Shown here: one piece after another, positions 11,568-24,939 of the stretch
Position numbering within the stretch: the stretch's first letter is position 1
Layout of the letters: each line of letters starts with the position of its first letter
DNA from: Membranipora membranacea
Lineage: Eukaryota; Bryozoa; Gymnolaemata; Cheilostomatida; Membraniporidae
DNA length: 64,000 bases
Reading direction: 5' to 3'
Assembly (NCBI GenBank): GCA_914767715.1
Contig: OU612072.1
Coordinates: forward strand, 25,294,001 to 25,358,000
Notes under the pieces: generated by a model
Told to the model about the DNA's origin: nothing
What the model saw: only the letters and a program-made list of their open reading frames with translations
The model's database searches: none
Translations under genes and position numbers: made by a program

Positions 11568-12930
11568 CCTACTCTGTACTTCTGCCTTTTTTATTTCTAA
11601 TACATTTTACAATGCATAATTTATGTTTGTTTCAGGTGAAAATTGGATGTTTTTTGCTTGTTTCAAAACCATGTAGAGTGTATTTTAATCTAATCTCTAT
11701 TGCATTATAAAAAGTTTCTGCTTTGTTATAGTCAAAATAACCAAGAACCCTTTGTCACTGTCTGTATATACACATTGAGTCATACATCTAAAGACGTTAA
11801 GGCTAAAACTGTTATATAAGGATGTATTATTTTACTTCTTGGATATCTCAATCAAATGATAAAAGAGCATTAGTGTGCTGGGATGTAAGATATTTGTAAC
11901 TGGATTTAGCAGAAATCTACGGCATTGCAGGCGGTCATAAAGAAATGATTTATATAATATCAGCCTGATCTAGTTTTAAGCCTCAAAATCTAAGAATGAA
12001 AATTAAACCATCGACTAAGCAGGATATGATATAATCTTAGCTAATTGTGTAGAGAACTACAATTTATGGATCCTCCTTAAACCTGCAGTGGGCAGACTTT
12101 TGACAATAAACTTGAAATGATAGTGATCTCCTGTGTCAAGTAGTCACTGAGGCTAACTTCCTCTCCGGCCCTTACAAGTTTTTGAGAGCTTGGGCTCTTA
12201 ACAGTCTTATGTAGTAAGAAAAAGTATTTGAAAATCATGATGAACAAAACATTTCACTTTTGTCAATTAATGAAGTTTAAACCTGATTAATATTGCAAAA
12301 GAAACCTGTCAGAGGGAAATTTTGTCTTGTGATATAAAGGATGGTTTGAGGTTACAGCCTCAAACTTTCACATATAAAACCATGGTACAATGCCCAGTAA
12401 AGGCTGAATGTAATAGCTCATAGGTTGAAAAAAATATCTTGCAAAAAAGTTGCTAAAACTGTTTATAACAAAGGACTTTATCTTTCGATTTGCAATCAAA
12501 TTAATACAGGTTGACAGCCTGTGTTGGTGTCAGGTACAGAATAATCTCCTCTCAAATCACAAGATTATCCTTTTCAGATCTTCAGATTCAACCACACAAC
12601 GTAACAAAAGTATCTATAATAAGTTATCAAACACAAAATAATAACAATAATCCCTTGCTACACAACATATAATTTACTGTGGTGTTTTGATTGGCTGATA
12701 GAACAAAGTTCAAGGATTAGTGTAGGGGTCGGATGATTAATCAACTCATCTTGAAGAAGGATTTTACATAATCAGCACTGGGTGTGGTTTTAGTCTGTTG
12801 AGCCTCAGATGGGCCATATCCTGTTTTACATCATGTACTCATCTGATGGAACAAAGGTGGGTTGCTGTTGGTCATTATCTGTAATATTTCAAGCTTCATC
12901 TCAATAGGTGGTTGATGAGTGATGATCACA
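11568..12930 (-). promoter_or_regulatory. upstream region of receptor A, duplicated block plus R1 repeat
   Basis: About 11600-12240 is nearly identical, inverted, to 18180-18830 upstream of receptor B. It is recognisable again at 27700-28020 upstream of receptor C and, without a gene attached, at 25960-26300. This shared block directly precedes the first exon in every unit and is the likely promoter region. No TATA box could be placed confidently. 12400-12930 is an R1 repeat copy. Confidence 0.5.
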
Positions 12931-15439
12931 GACCAGCGAGTGAACCAATAAATGTATATTGTTGCATGAGCCTGTATCTTAACAGCATAACCTTTTCATT
13001 CCCCTTCATACATATCCGATAATATTGTTAATTGTCAGAAAACAGGCTTTCATGTTTCTTTTGAATTCTGCAAAAACATATTGCACTCTCACGTCCCCAT
13101 TGATGTCATGGTTCGCCAAATATTTATTGGGCTTTCTCAATCTATGTGACCAAAAAAGTTTACACCCTGAATTTAACAATGTTACACCATGACGCGGTAT
13201 CATAGCGTGACACTGAATCTCAACAACAAGTCAAAACATATTGTCATTGTGGTTCAAATAAAAAGACCAAGCGAGTTTGTGGAGCAATAAATGCTGTTGA
13301 TATGATCAGGCGTGTTAATCCCTGTCTGTTACTATAGTTACTTGAAATTCATGTCAAGGATTGCTACTACGATTTATTGTATCAACATGATTTTATCTGG
13401 ACTATTTTGTGCTGTCAATCTTGTTTTGATACATATAAATGATTTGACCTGGCTGAGCCAGATGCTCCCAGTTATTGGCAGCTCATTTTCTTTTGCATGA
13501 ACATCGGATGATTAAGTCTTTAAATCTGCAATTACCATCATAATTAAGGAAAAATTTGCTACACAAGGAATAGCTACAATTAGAATGTAAAATCAGAATG
13601 ATTGGACCTGTTGATCTCAACTTAGTATCCTAGGAGAGGCATGACCTTTAATTGAATGTTTTATCCCTCAATAGTGCAATCTTTTGAATGAGATATTCAT
13701 GATCCATGTATCCGGTTGATAAATGTAGATATAATTGTCAATGTAGACAAATATTTTGCCAAGTGCTAACAATCTGCGTAGCATCAACCAAAAAGCTCAA
13801 GATTTACTATTGGCCTATACCAAAAAAGACAAAATATCAAGTTTACAAGATGCGTAGAATGAGTAAGTGTGGTTTTAGCTTCTAGGCTTAAATCAGGCGG
13901 TTGACGTATTTTAGTAGTCGCTTATGCGTGGTTAAAAGATTTCAGATTACATTTTTTGTGGTGTAGACAGGAGCAACATCCTGGTATGATTGTTTACTTC
14001 ACTAATCTGTCACAACATGTAATCATCTAATGTAACAAAGCTGGTCTGAGGCTGGCAATTATCTGTAATATAACTCTGAGCTCACAACTGACACAGGATT
14101 ATGAATGGTGTAGTCTCTACTCAGCAGACGGTTAGTTTTACATATTCATGGCTACCTAGAGCTAGGTACTGATTCATCATATAAGTATGGACAGTCCATG
14201 CAATGAAAGATTAGACTAGCTGAGGTTTAATAAAATGTCATGTAGTGAGTTTCTCAATTCTATGCTGAAACACACATTATTTTCTTATATAAAGCGCAAC
14301 AAAAAATATTTTACCCGTTTAATTCTGTTTTTGATTGCACTAAAATATTATACTACAACATCACTACGACATCGACTGAACAAAATATATGAGGTTATAA
14401 AAGGCCAAGGGACAACCAGATAGCAAGTTACAGGCTAGTTTGAACTCTGATCGATGCCACCCCTTTAACATCAAAATTCTGGTAATCAGGGCAAATTCCC
14501 AATCGGAAACTTGGAAAGAATAGAAATTGAATTCATATCACCGTATTCAACTCAGGCAACCGTAAAAATGTTTGATAGATTGAGGGGTGAAATATGTTTT
14601 TCCTATATTGGAATTTGATTCAATTATTTGATCGCTGCACGAAAAGTGCAAACCCATATAGGTGGTGCAAATCCCACCGCTTATCTCAACCAAACCAACA
14701 ATTCTAGAAACGCTTATCCCTGAACTCTGATGAGTTAAAATCTTGAGACTGAAGGTAAATTTCTTGCTCATCAAGAAGGAAAAAAGTATAAAATACAAAA
14801 CAAATTTTACCAGTACACTAAGCAAAGGGTAATCCGCTCGAATTAGTTCCACCTCATTGTTTGTGCTATGGCGATAAAAATATGTGAAAGCCTTCTCCGA
14901 TTCCTCAAGTCCGTCCAATCAGATGATTCTCCAGAGTCAGATCACTGCAATTCATCACGTGGATACATCAAGTAACATATGTTATCAGGTAGTTGAACTT
15001 CTAAGGGCATAGCACAGTTAAATTACTACATAGACTCTTGATGTTGTCACTGAACACAGTTAATGTCTGCTACAGGCTAAGGTTCTCACTGCTCGTAAGG
15101 GTCAGATGTGTAGGATAAAGAGGAAAGATTAAGGTTATACTGCTAAGATAAGGCCTTATGCAACAAGGGCGGCCACTAACTGCAGAACCGAATTACGTAA
15201 AAACACATTGTTACTGTCTTATGCTAACCGGGATATCTTATAAAGAATTGATTTTTACTCATTTAAAATTATATTTACTGAAATTTTATAACACAATCTG
15301 TTTAATACAAGGTGGTGCTTTGTAACAAAACAAGACCTTTAAAGGTTTAACATTCTGTGTGAAAATCAATTTTCAGAATAAAGATAATAATTATATATAG
15401 TGGTTTGCTTGCTGATCTTTGTTTATCAGCTGATAACCA
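12931..15439. other. no gene recognised; repeat-derived sequence
   Basis: 12890-13500 contains two diverged, related copies of a sequence also present at 3.1-3.4 kb. The minus-strand open frame 14547-14918 (starting M-D-G-L-E-E-S-E) might include a decayed exon, but it has no recognisable domain. Its 5' part ends at a weak donor near 14809. It is too uncertain to call a gene. Confidence 0.35.
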
Positions 15440-16260
15440 CTTCATCAACCACCTGCTTCAGATAAAGCATGATACATTATAGGTAATCACTAGGACCTCA
15501 CCTCCTTTGTTGCAATAGATGATTACATGATGCAAAACAAGGATGTGGCCCTTCGGAGGCTCAACAAACTGAAATCACACCCAGTATTGGTTGTACAAAG
15601 TCGTTCCCCAAGATAGTTGATTAATGATGACAATTTTCATCTAAATATGCAGATCCACAAGCGCCTAATCATCTGACCCCTACACTAATCCCTGAGCCTT
15701 TGTCCTATCAGCCAATCAAAACACCACAATAAATCATACGTGTGCCAAGGGATTATTGTTCGTATTTTGTGTTTTATAACTGATTGTGTTACGTTGTTGG
15801 GTTGTATCTGAAGATCGTAAGGGGATAATCTTGTGATTTGAGAGAAGATTACTTTGTGCCTGACACCATCACTAACTGCCAGCGTATAATAATTTTTTTC
15901 AAATCGATAGATAAAGTCTTTTGTTATGAACAGATTTAGCAATTGTTTTGCAACATATTTGGCGACAGATAATTTATTCCATTTGGCCTTTACTCTTCAT
16001 CGGTACCATGGTATCATATATAAAACCACCTTTAAACCACAGCACACAATTGTACTTTTGACAGGTATTTTTTGCAATACTCATCAGGCTGATACTTCAC
16101 TAATCGCCTACTTTTGCTAACACCATCGCCTATAATAGCCTCTACCTGGTCTGGAAACAAGCAAAACACATTGAGTTTTCAGTGATCAAAATATTACCTA
16201 GTTTTGAGTTGTAAATGTATTAGTAAAAATGATGATATGAATCTTTTTACAATTCTAAAA
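15440..16260 (-). repeat. R1 dispersed repeat and upstream-block fragment
   Basis: Reverse-oriented copy of R1 (shared stretches around aaacaccacaataaatcata and gataatcttgtgatttgaga), followed at 16105-16220 by a fragment of the receptor upstream block. The arrangement mirrors 3.5-4.3 kb and 12 kb, consistent with repeated inversion and duplication in this cluster. Confidence 0.6.
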
Positions 16261-16649
16261 TCCTGAGGCCTCACGTCCAAAAGATTCTTTGTTCGTATCA
16301 ATCACTACTGATTTGAACATACTTGGCTGTGATAAATCAGAAGTTTGTTGGGATGCCTATGCTGTCCATTGCTAAAGGTGCCGAACAAGTGTCAAATCAT
16401 GTGATACGTGGTTGAAAGCAATCGCAAGGTGGTTCAACTTAGCCCAGCTAAGATTTATATAAGTATGCAAGAAGGTTTAGATGTAAATAATAATTACCAG
16501 AGAGATAGATGTCGAGTGTGTCTGTCAGTATGTCCAGGTGAGAGTATGAATGGAATGGTTTGGATACCAATGGTGTGTGATAAGTGTGTAACCTTGTTAG
16601 GTCAGATAATTGAGCTAGTTAGTGGTAATCCATCTGTATGTTTGCTCGA

Positions 16650-16975
16650 TATATGCAGTGGAATACCACCAGTCATGGGTTTTCCCGGCTAAGCCGATGG
16701 CATCCCAGAATGACAGTCAGGGTTTTCCGGCTATGTGTCAGCCCTGTTTATGACAAAACAGATGGTGGGCTGCCCCTAAAGAGGGACGCAAGTTGCACGG
16801 AGTCCTCACACTGAGAGTGTGATACATCCTAGCAAGCTAGAATGCATCCTAGAGGTGAGGCCATGGTGGACCTCCTAATAGTCAGTGTGCAGCAAGCTGC
16901 CAGAAACTGAAGCAGGCACTAATCAGCCATTAGCCATGACACTTTGATCTTAGCCAATAGGCCGAGAAGCGACAG
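16650..16975 (-). mobile_element. repeat with a U2 snRNA-like head
   Basis: On the minus strand the element begins at about 16973 with TCGCTTCTCGGCCTATTGG followed by CTAAGATCAAAGTGT. This matches the 5' end of U2 snRNA over about 35 nt with one substitution and one inserted A. The rest of U2 (branch-pairing region, Sm site) is absent. Instead a GC-rich, non-coding body with short internal repeats follows down to about 16660. Its base composition is quite unlike the flanks. snRNA-headed SINEs are known in some animals; a LINE-generated U2 chimera is the alternative. The open frame at 16408-16692 overlaps the tail and is not considered coding. Confidence 0.6.
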
Positions 16976-16979
16976 CCTA

Positions 16980-18845
16980 GAACGCGCCAGTTCCCAGAGC
17001 TATGCCAATGTTTTGACCCCACCTTTTCCAAGTTACAACTTAAATAGTGTGCTATTGTGCTGGCTGGAGGAGATAATGACTGGAATAAATACAGTTGAGA
17101 ATAGCATACAGTAATTATGATGATGACTCAGTAGCTATCAATGGAGAAAGCCTTAGTTGAGTGTAATAATATTTTAATTACTACAGGTTGTGTGTAAAAG
17201 TATCTCAAATCATTGCCTCAAAGAGGCTGAAAAGAAGTTTTGTTAACCAAGGAAGAAGAGTGAATGACTCACCATAGACGAATAAGGCTGTCTTCCTGAT
17301 GATTATATAATAAGATAGGAATTAGAGGACTAAAAAGGAAAGGTGAACGTTATATTGCCAAGATGAGGCCTTATGTAACAATATTTATTGCTTCACTTGC
17401 TCATCTTTGTTGATCAGTTGATAACCACATCATCAACCATCATTTAAGATAAAGCTTGATACATTACGGATAATAACTAGCAACAGGTCGCCTTTGTTTC
17501 ATTAGACGATTGCATGATATAAAACAGGATATAGCCCCTTGGAAGCTCAACATAATCAAAACGACATCCAGAATCGATTATGCAAAATTCTCCTGCTTCA
17601 TTACTGATGACGATTCTCATCTTAACATGAGGAGCTATAAGGGCATTATCACTTGGCTCCTTACACCTTGGTCCTTGAGCTTTTGTTTTATAAGCCAATA
17701 AAACACCACAGTAAATAATACATCAAGTTCCAAGGGATTATAGTTGGTATTTTTTTGCTTCATTGTTTACTGATTGATAGCACATTATGCCAAAGCATAA
17801 CTAATAGGATCATTGATGATTGCTTATAAACTCCAGTTGATATTCCATATCCTCCTCTATACTGGTCTACACCTTAGAGATGTTAGAGACGGGAAGTTAA
17901 TACACCTTAAACAACATTTAATTAGTATACCCAAGATGAAAAAATGTATTTTGTGGATTTAACCAGGATGGCATGCAACTATCACCTTCCAATTCACTTA
18001 TGTACACTCAGTAGACTTTGTAAGTGGGTATGTAACCTCTCTATGTATGTTTAATTGTGTTATATGGGTAAACTCCAACCTCCAACCACCTTCAAGTCAG
18101 AGCACCATTTGCTACCTCTGACAGGTTTTTTTGCAATTTTTATCAGGATTAGACTTCATAAACTGGCTTGAAAAAATATAATCAGGACTTTCTTACACCA
18201 TGAGACTGTTAGCAGCCCGAACTCTTAAAAACTGGTAGGGGCCGGGGAGGAAGTTTAACCTCAGATACTACTTGACACAGGAAATCACTATAATAATAAG
18301 GTTATAGTCAGAAATCTGCCCGCTGCAGGTTTTATGAGAACCCATAAATTGTAGTCCTCCTCAGGATGGGCTAAGATTGCAGCAAATCCCGCTGAGTCAA
18401 CGGTTTATTTTCTATTCTTAGATTTTGAGGATTGAAACTAGATCAGGCTGATACTAAATAAATCATCTCATTGTGATCGTCCACAATGCCATTGATTTCT
18501 GCTAAATCCAGTTACAAATATTTTACATCCTAAACACTCGAGTGCTCTTTTATCATTTGATTGAGATATCGAAGCAGTAAAATAATACTACCTTACATAA
18601 CAGTTTTTGCCTTCACGTCTTTAGATGTATGACTCAATGTGTATATACAGACAGTGACAAAGGGTTCTTGGTTGTTTTGACTATAACAAAGCAGAAGCTT
18701 TTAATAATGCAATAGAGATTAGATTAAAATACACTCTACATGGTTTTGAAGCAAGCAAAAAAACATCAAAATTTCACCTGACACAAACATTAATTATGCA
18801 TTGTAACATTTATTAGAAATAAAAAAGCCATAATTATAGAATAGG
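16980..18845 (-). repeat. R1 copy and upstream region of receptor B
   Basis: 17390-17800 is an R1 repeat in reverse orientation. 18100-18840 is the inverted counterpart of 11580-12330, the upstream block of receptor A. No other gene was seen. The block contains a stretch matching atacacattgagtcatacat in A almost exactly, suggesting a recent or conserved segment. Confidence 0.55.
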
Positions 18846-21800
18846 ATGGAAATCATTATATTCGGAGGAGCAGATCTGAACAGAAGGGACTCAACCAGTC
18901 TGCAAACAGAGAGATTGTCTTTGCCACTCTACTCAGCAGGGACCATGATGTTGTTCAGGTTAGTACTGTATCTACAAATTGTCGATTTAATTATCATCTC
19001 AATCATACTAGATCATCTCAATTAGTGGCGGTTATTTCATGAACCTGAATAAATGGCGTTTAAAAAACACAAATATTGCTTGTGTCTCTATTTGTTAGGA
19101 TATCAGAATCTTTTAGCGTGATTCACTTTCAACCGCCATGCCTATTATTAGTTTTTCACAGTGTACTTGAGCGATAAGCAGTATGCCAATGCTTTCAATC
19201 TTTGAGTATGTATGTTGATCTTTGTTTATGAGTATCCTTGTCTTAATGCGCAAAGTGAACAATAACAAATATTCTGTTATCACCGTATAGGTTATAAATC
19301 GATATCTGTGTATGAGTAACCCTCTTTGTTATCAGATTTTTTCTGAGGAGGGATTTTAATCAAGAAGTAGGATGGCATGCGGCAGTTTTGATAATACTTC
19401 TCTGTTTTTGTCCTGTTACCGTTCAAAGTAAGTCCCTATCATTGTGAGACATTTTGCCAATAAAAATGTTTTATGGGTGTATATATGTTATTGATTTAAT
19501 CATTAATTTGAGACACAGTATCAGATTGATGTATTATGATCTTCAGGTTTATTTCTATGTACATGTATCTTTTGCAGCGACAATGATATGATTTTTCGAA
19601 ACTGATAAGGCTGGATTCTCTGATAAAATAAAAAGGCTGATTGGATGTTTTTCAGTTTAAAAATTATATGGTGTAACTTTGGTATATTATCTTCAAGTTT
19701 TATGAGGATGTCTTTTAGATCGTATCATCAATGTTGCTCTGCATTGTTACAGTAGGGATACCCATACATCTATATAAACCTTCTTTATTTTTTGGCATTA
19801 TAGAGGTCAATTTTGCCGTCCCATCGAACAAATAGCCATATCCGATCGAGACATTGTGACATATGGTGTAATATTCAGTCCTATACATGAGGGCAGCAGT
19901 GATACTCGTTTATGTGAGTTTATAAAAAAAGCTGTACATGGGAGCTCTGTCATGGTTATGAACTTTAAACCTCAAGGCCAGTGTATAGAAGTTTGTCTAT
20001 AAATGGTGAAAGGATTTTCGGACCCTGCAACGAAAGGAAAATACAGATATCAACAGAGATAACAATCTCACTGATGCTTGGAGATGAGGCAAAACCTGGA
20101 TTTCGTATTGACTTTGATGGTAAGCTTGCTCTTGATGGGTCACATTTTACAACATATTGAACGAGACAAATAAGTGAACCAAAAAATATTTCAACTGTAA
20201 TCCACTGCATAAAGTTCAGAAATGATATCAAAAACTCCCAATGCTTCTTTGCAATCTAACAAAAACATATTATAAACGTGGATCTTGCTCGTGGCTCATG
20301 CTATATATCCAGCAATGTGAATCTCACATCCGTACATATACATAATTTCATATAGAAGTTTTGATTAAATTAGTGAAGAGTGCAAGATAACCATGGGAAG
20401 GCTATTATACTTGTGTGTTGTCAATGCTTTTTTTAGTTTACCCATCCTTTCCTCTGAAACACATGACGTCTTCCCTTGATGCAAGAGTCCATCCTCAAGG
20501 GTACATCACTGCTGAGTCATCCGGCAGAACACATCAAACTGCAATACCTAAAATTACAAACGGCCTTGGACTTGAGATGGACACAGTATCACTACAGCTT
20601 CTAAATCTGCCAACCACTGCGACCATCAGGCTCTATGTAGATTTTGCTGACATGTAGTCATCTGGCCTGGATATCTTTAGGATACTGAAAGAAGAACAAC
20701 AGGGGTATGATGATGTCATCAGTCGTAAACCCAGTACAATCTTCCTCACTGGAGAATCAGTGGCGGACTAAATTCGAGTTTTTTCGGGCAACTCAACTTT
20801 GACATTTCATTATCTAAACCAGTACCGTGAACAGAGCTATTCCTTGCGCCTGAGTTATACAAGTGAGTAATGAAATGTTTGATATGATTCCTTATTTTTC
20901 TATATGTCCCTGTCACAAAGGCATTCAATTTTCAGGTTCCTATATCCAGTCGCCATATTGAATAAGTGAATCATTTTAATGCAAGGCAAAGAATCTGATT
21001 TCAATTCAAGCCATCATAATTTTACAGTTGACTGCTGCGAGGAAGACATCCCAATGCTGCAATCACTGAGTCAGACTAATGATAATTCATCCGACTACAT
21101 AGTCATTTGTGAAGGTGAATCTGCGGCGAACAACACAATGACCTCGATCCATAGTTGTATCAATAACCAGTGGTCCACTGAGATTGAATGCTCAAAAATA
21201 CAGAAGAGCATCTCATCAACCGCACAGCCTACAGGTAATATCAATTATTTTGGGTTCAATTAATAATTAAATGATGAGCATCTTGCTGACTTTTTAATTT
21301 GATTTAATTAGATTAAACTTCGACTGTGCTGAGTTATGGAGCAAAGTCATAAATATTTTAAAATCTTGGAATCGTTCCATGAATTAATGGTCAATGCTGA
21401 CAAAGTCCTCTGCTGTGCAATATATACTTATTCTAGCCTTTCATATCCATTGGTAACCTCAGTGATTTTGAAAAAACAATCTGCTTGTTTATCAACAGAC
21501 TCTCCGAACTTCAAAGAATCTAGCTTGCAGGAGATAGTGACTATTGGATTGAGTGTACTACTGTCGATTGTGGTTGCAGCCATCACTATCACAAAAATGA
21601 TCAAAAAGTATGTCAATGACTAAAGCGATATCCTACCATACACTAGACTTATTTCAATTATGGTATTTGACTAATGAACTGAGTGACTAAAAGTTAAAAT
21701 TATTTGATCAATCTGCATTTATTTTTCTATTTATTTATTTATTCTGATTGTCTTTGTTTTTAGCATAGTAGAATGATTTGATGATGTAGTGAGACAGGTA

Positions 21801-22359
21801 TTTATAAATTGGGTAAATCTTGAAAAGTTATTATAGCGCTGACACTGTCACCTAATTTAGGCACATCATTGCTGATATTCTGTTTTCTCACTGCCCTTGT
21901 TAAATTCACTGATCCTGTATTGCAGAAACACAAATGTCAGGATGTCTACTAATCAGAGAACTCGCCCGCTACCAGAACTTCCTATCAGTAGCGTACCGGG
22001 TAGGTACCTTATTTTGCATTTGTTTTAATGTGTGTTTAACCTTGTAATATTCAGGATACTGGTCAATCAATTTTTTTCAAATTCTGAACTTTAACAAGAC
22101 AAAACAGTTGTGAAAACAACTTGTTGTAAAAAACACTGTTTATTATAATGATTCTTGAATGACCTAAATACAAAGAACTCTGTATATGTAAAACATATCC
22201 AGTAATGCAATCTGCCAACCAAGTAAACAACTGCTATAAATAACTAGAATGAAACCAGCAAGCTAAAAAGACTGGTTTCCTACCATTAGAAATTTAATTG
22301 ATAAGAATCAAGAAAAATATCCTTTCCATGGATAAAGTAGATGGATCGTTGTCTGACAG

Positions 22360-23346
22360 TTACAAGAAAGATTTAAATGATCTGATCATTTCTAGCTGTA
22401 CAAGATTTTGACATCTGTCTGCTGATGAACAGCCAGTATATCTTAGAAAATATTCCAGATGTTTTTTATGTAGATATTCCTCAGGGCAGAGCCAACAGAA
22501 ACACTGATTATTCACGATAAGATGTGATCCAATGTCACCAGCCCCGCATTGTAGACATGCCTTATAGCACCAGTATAATGGCCATCTCATATCTGTCAAA
22601 TGTAGTTCCCTTAAAGCATAACGAGCTGTAAAGGGAAAGAATTCTATTTCTCATTTTTGACCATTTTAATGCACTCTGTGCAGAGAGCTAATCGACAGAG
22701 ACTACTGATAAAAAATCTACTAAGCCTCATACATAAACTGAATTTTATGCTAATTTAAAAAAAACATTGAGCTCTTAACCAATTGGTCCTGGTTGGGGAT
22801 AGGGTGTTAGCAGTAAATGACCTTATGTTCATTGTTTGAAAACAATTGACAATTGATCAAAATTGATGATTCATTGACGACATGTGGCAAAAAGAATGTT
22901 ATCATAAAAGTAAGCGGTTGAGTTAAATTGATTGCAGTCAAATTTGAAAACAGGTGATATCCATTTCCTGTCACTATAAATTTTAATTCTAGATGACAAG
23001 CCTCAAATAAAGTTTGCTGTGATGTAGAATATCAAGATATTAGTTGGAACTCTGTTTTTGTGAATCCTTAGAGATTATTGCAATCAGTAACTGAAAGAGG
23101 TGTGATATGCCATGTGACGTGGCACTGCTAAACAACGGTTTTGTAAGATCTGGACACTCAGAGCTCGTAAATGGCATATGAACCCTTTACATATCTTAAT
23201 TACTTATGACCACCTATATTAAACAGACAAAACTACTTACGTGGACGAGTTCCATCAGCGCAGTAGTTCCGAGCTTCTGCTGTCTCAGCAGGGCTAAACA
23301 ATACAACAAAGAGGAGAGCAAAGAAAGTTTGTGTTGTGGCTCTCAT
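22360..23346 (-). CDS. nested nine-cysteine secreted protein, unit B
   Basis: Exon 1 is 23241-23346 and exon 2 is 22360-22625, with donor gtaagt and an acag acceptor. The phase fits and gives a protein of about 123 residues. Residues 1-25 form a typical signal peptide (M-R-A-T-T-Q-T-F-F-A-L-L-F-V-V-L-F). The mature part starts near R-N-Y-C-A-D-G and has nine cysteines: N-Y-C, Y-W-C, K-A-C, L-Q-C, then C-F-C-W-L-C-P-E-E, and two near the end (T-G-C and D-R-C). It ends R-S-F-K-S-F-L. The pattern fits no family I can name. The odd cysteine count leaves one free for pairing between chains. The gene lies antisense in the last intron of receptor B, as its paralogues do in A and C. A secreted ligand, bait or defence factor is possible; none of these is shown by the sequence. 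Confidence 0.8.
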
Positions 23347-23390
23347 GATGGCTTTCAATCTGAATGAATTATGACATGAGACATGCTGTG

Positions 23391-23530
23391 TTTTATACAC
23401 CATCGATTTGAGAGTGAGATGCCTAATGTCATATTAGATGACATCTTAGTTCATTGTCAAGGAGGCTTAGTGGTATAGTGTGACCTATATCTCTTCCTTA
23501 ATCAGATAATAATTGATATATATTACGCAG
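23391..23530 (-). promoter_or_regulatory. promoter of nested gene B
   Basis: On the minus strand TATAAAA (23391-23397) lies 51 nt before the start codon. CTGCGTAATA (23521-23530) lies about 125 nt further up. The same two elements occur in the same order in units A and C. Confidence 0.65.
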
Positions 23531-24258
23531 GTGATACTAAACCATTGGCGCATTAGTGGATTAAAGACCTGATGTTTTTTGTTTTGAAGCAGGCAAGTGT
23601 TGAGTCAATCCTTTAACAACGACAATCAGGGATAAACATCAAATGATGACATTCATGATTATGAGGCTGCCCTGGTTAGGATATATTCATTATTTTCTCT
23701 TTTCTTATAGATATTGAGAGTGATCGATATAGTGATCTGGATACTGATTATGTATACAAATCTATAGGAACAACAGATCCCTATCTTGATTACAGCACCA
23801 TCAACCAGAATGAAACATTAAGTGTCTACCAGCGCAATATCTTACAAGATAGTTCAAATCCTCCAGCAGAAGACCACAATCACCAATATCTCCAAAATCC
23901 AAAGAGCAAGCCACCGTCATTAGGTCTCTATGAAGCGATCGTATAAGAAATGAGAAGCAAAGGCATTGAGCTCCAAAATAGGCAGAAACCTGGAAGTTTA
24001 CAAAATCAATATAGATCTACTTCTACTGACAATTTCTATGAAAACTGGAGTAAATCACAGCCAGTGGATTCAGAGATAATAAACAATTCCTACTCTGAAG
24101 AAAAGAGTTCGAACCTTAATAATATTCAGTCAGCCGATAATCAGCAAGGTCAGGAGGTCAATCCTGAGGTTAGGTGCTGTGATGAAGATGGTGAGAGTGT
24201 CTACGAAATGTACACAATCACTGAAAACTTGAAATCTGTTTACAAAGCTCAATTTTAA

Positions 24259-24790
24259 GATAATCGCTTTGTTAAAGAAATTAATACATTATGTTTGATC
24301 AATTGATTAAAAACACCAATGCCATGTTTAAAGAATTTTGTTTTATTTGTTTGAAAATTCATATTCATCGTAGGGAATATTTCTTTGTCTATAGTAACTT
24401 GAAGCGTAAACTGAATTAAAGTCATTTTTATATGGAGTATGTTTGATTTGACCTTGAGGAAATAGTCTTTTGTAACCTTCGACCATATATCAGAATGACA
24501 GAATTTTAATTGATGAGCGGATTTGTTATTCTTGATCTGAGAGCCAATTCCAGGGATATGGTACTCTTCTAAAATTGCTTTCAACAGATGTGAGATTATA
24601 TGGCTAGAATGCAAAATTTATCAGCTGGGGTTTTTACCCAAGATTTGCATGTAACCAATGTATTAGCTAGCGATGGTAGTGCATAATAAAAAAGACACCT
24701 ATAATATGACACCTATACATTGTCTCATAACATTGCCCAGCTCATAATCAGCTAATGGACACAAAGGCACCTTGTGTACACCAATCATAA
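24259..24790. other. 3' flank of receptor B shared with unit A
   Basis: Inverted counterpart of 5410-5860. The minus-strand open frame 24255-24614 lies here. Its reading is broken in the unit A copy, so it is not called a gene. The downstream part (24672-24780) also occurs at 34818-34925 next to fragment D, where it directly follows a deletion. Confidence 0.5.
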
Positions 24791-24939
24791 ATAAATCAAA
24801 GATTTTATGTTTAGTTTGTGACATTAGATGACGACATGATGTGACAGATTAGTGGAGTAAACTATAATACCAGGATGTTGCTCCGACTTGCATCACCGAA
24901 CAAAAAATCTAATCTCAGTTTTTCTACCAGTAGTACAGC

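Larger units (their letters stand above)
18846..24258 (+). pseudogene. CUB-CUB-CCP transmembrane receptor, unit B (inactivated)
   Basis: Exons recognised by comparison with unit A: 18846-18958, 19336-19427, about 19806-20119, 20437-20862, 21028-21234, 21499-21607, 21926-21999 and 23711-24258. Splice sites are retained. The CCP, membrane and SH3-ligand exons are open, with RPLPELP and a span around I-V-T-I-G-L-S-V-L-L-S-I-V-V. Lesions: exon 3 has lost part of its start and has a 1-nt deletion giving a stop (TAA) near 20002; exon 4 has TAG at about 20656 where A has GAG, and TAA at about 20769; exon 8 has TAA at 23944-23946. The tail otherwise stays open to the conserved end (V-Y-E-M-Y-T-I-T) and keeps LDYSTI and YENW. 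The reading is a young pseudogene; shorter products from the intact 3' exons cannot be excluded. Its last intron carries an intact antisense gene. Confidence 0.7.

Noticed and set aside
14547-14918. 123-codon minus-strand frame
   Set aside because: No domain, weak donor only, and hydrophobic stretches typical of AT-rich random frames.
16408-16692. Frame with C-R-V-C-L-S and C-x2-C pairs resembling a ZAD zinc finger
   Set aside because: Cysteine spacing does not fit ZAD, and the frame runs into the U2-headed repeat.
16940-16975. Functional U2 snRNA gene
   Set aside because: Only the first 35 nt match; branch-pairing region, Sm site and 3' stems are missing.
24255-24614. 119-codon minus-strand frame behind receptor B
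   Set aside because: The paralogous sequence behind receptor A is broken in this frame and no domain is recognisable.
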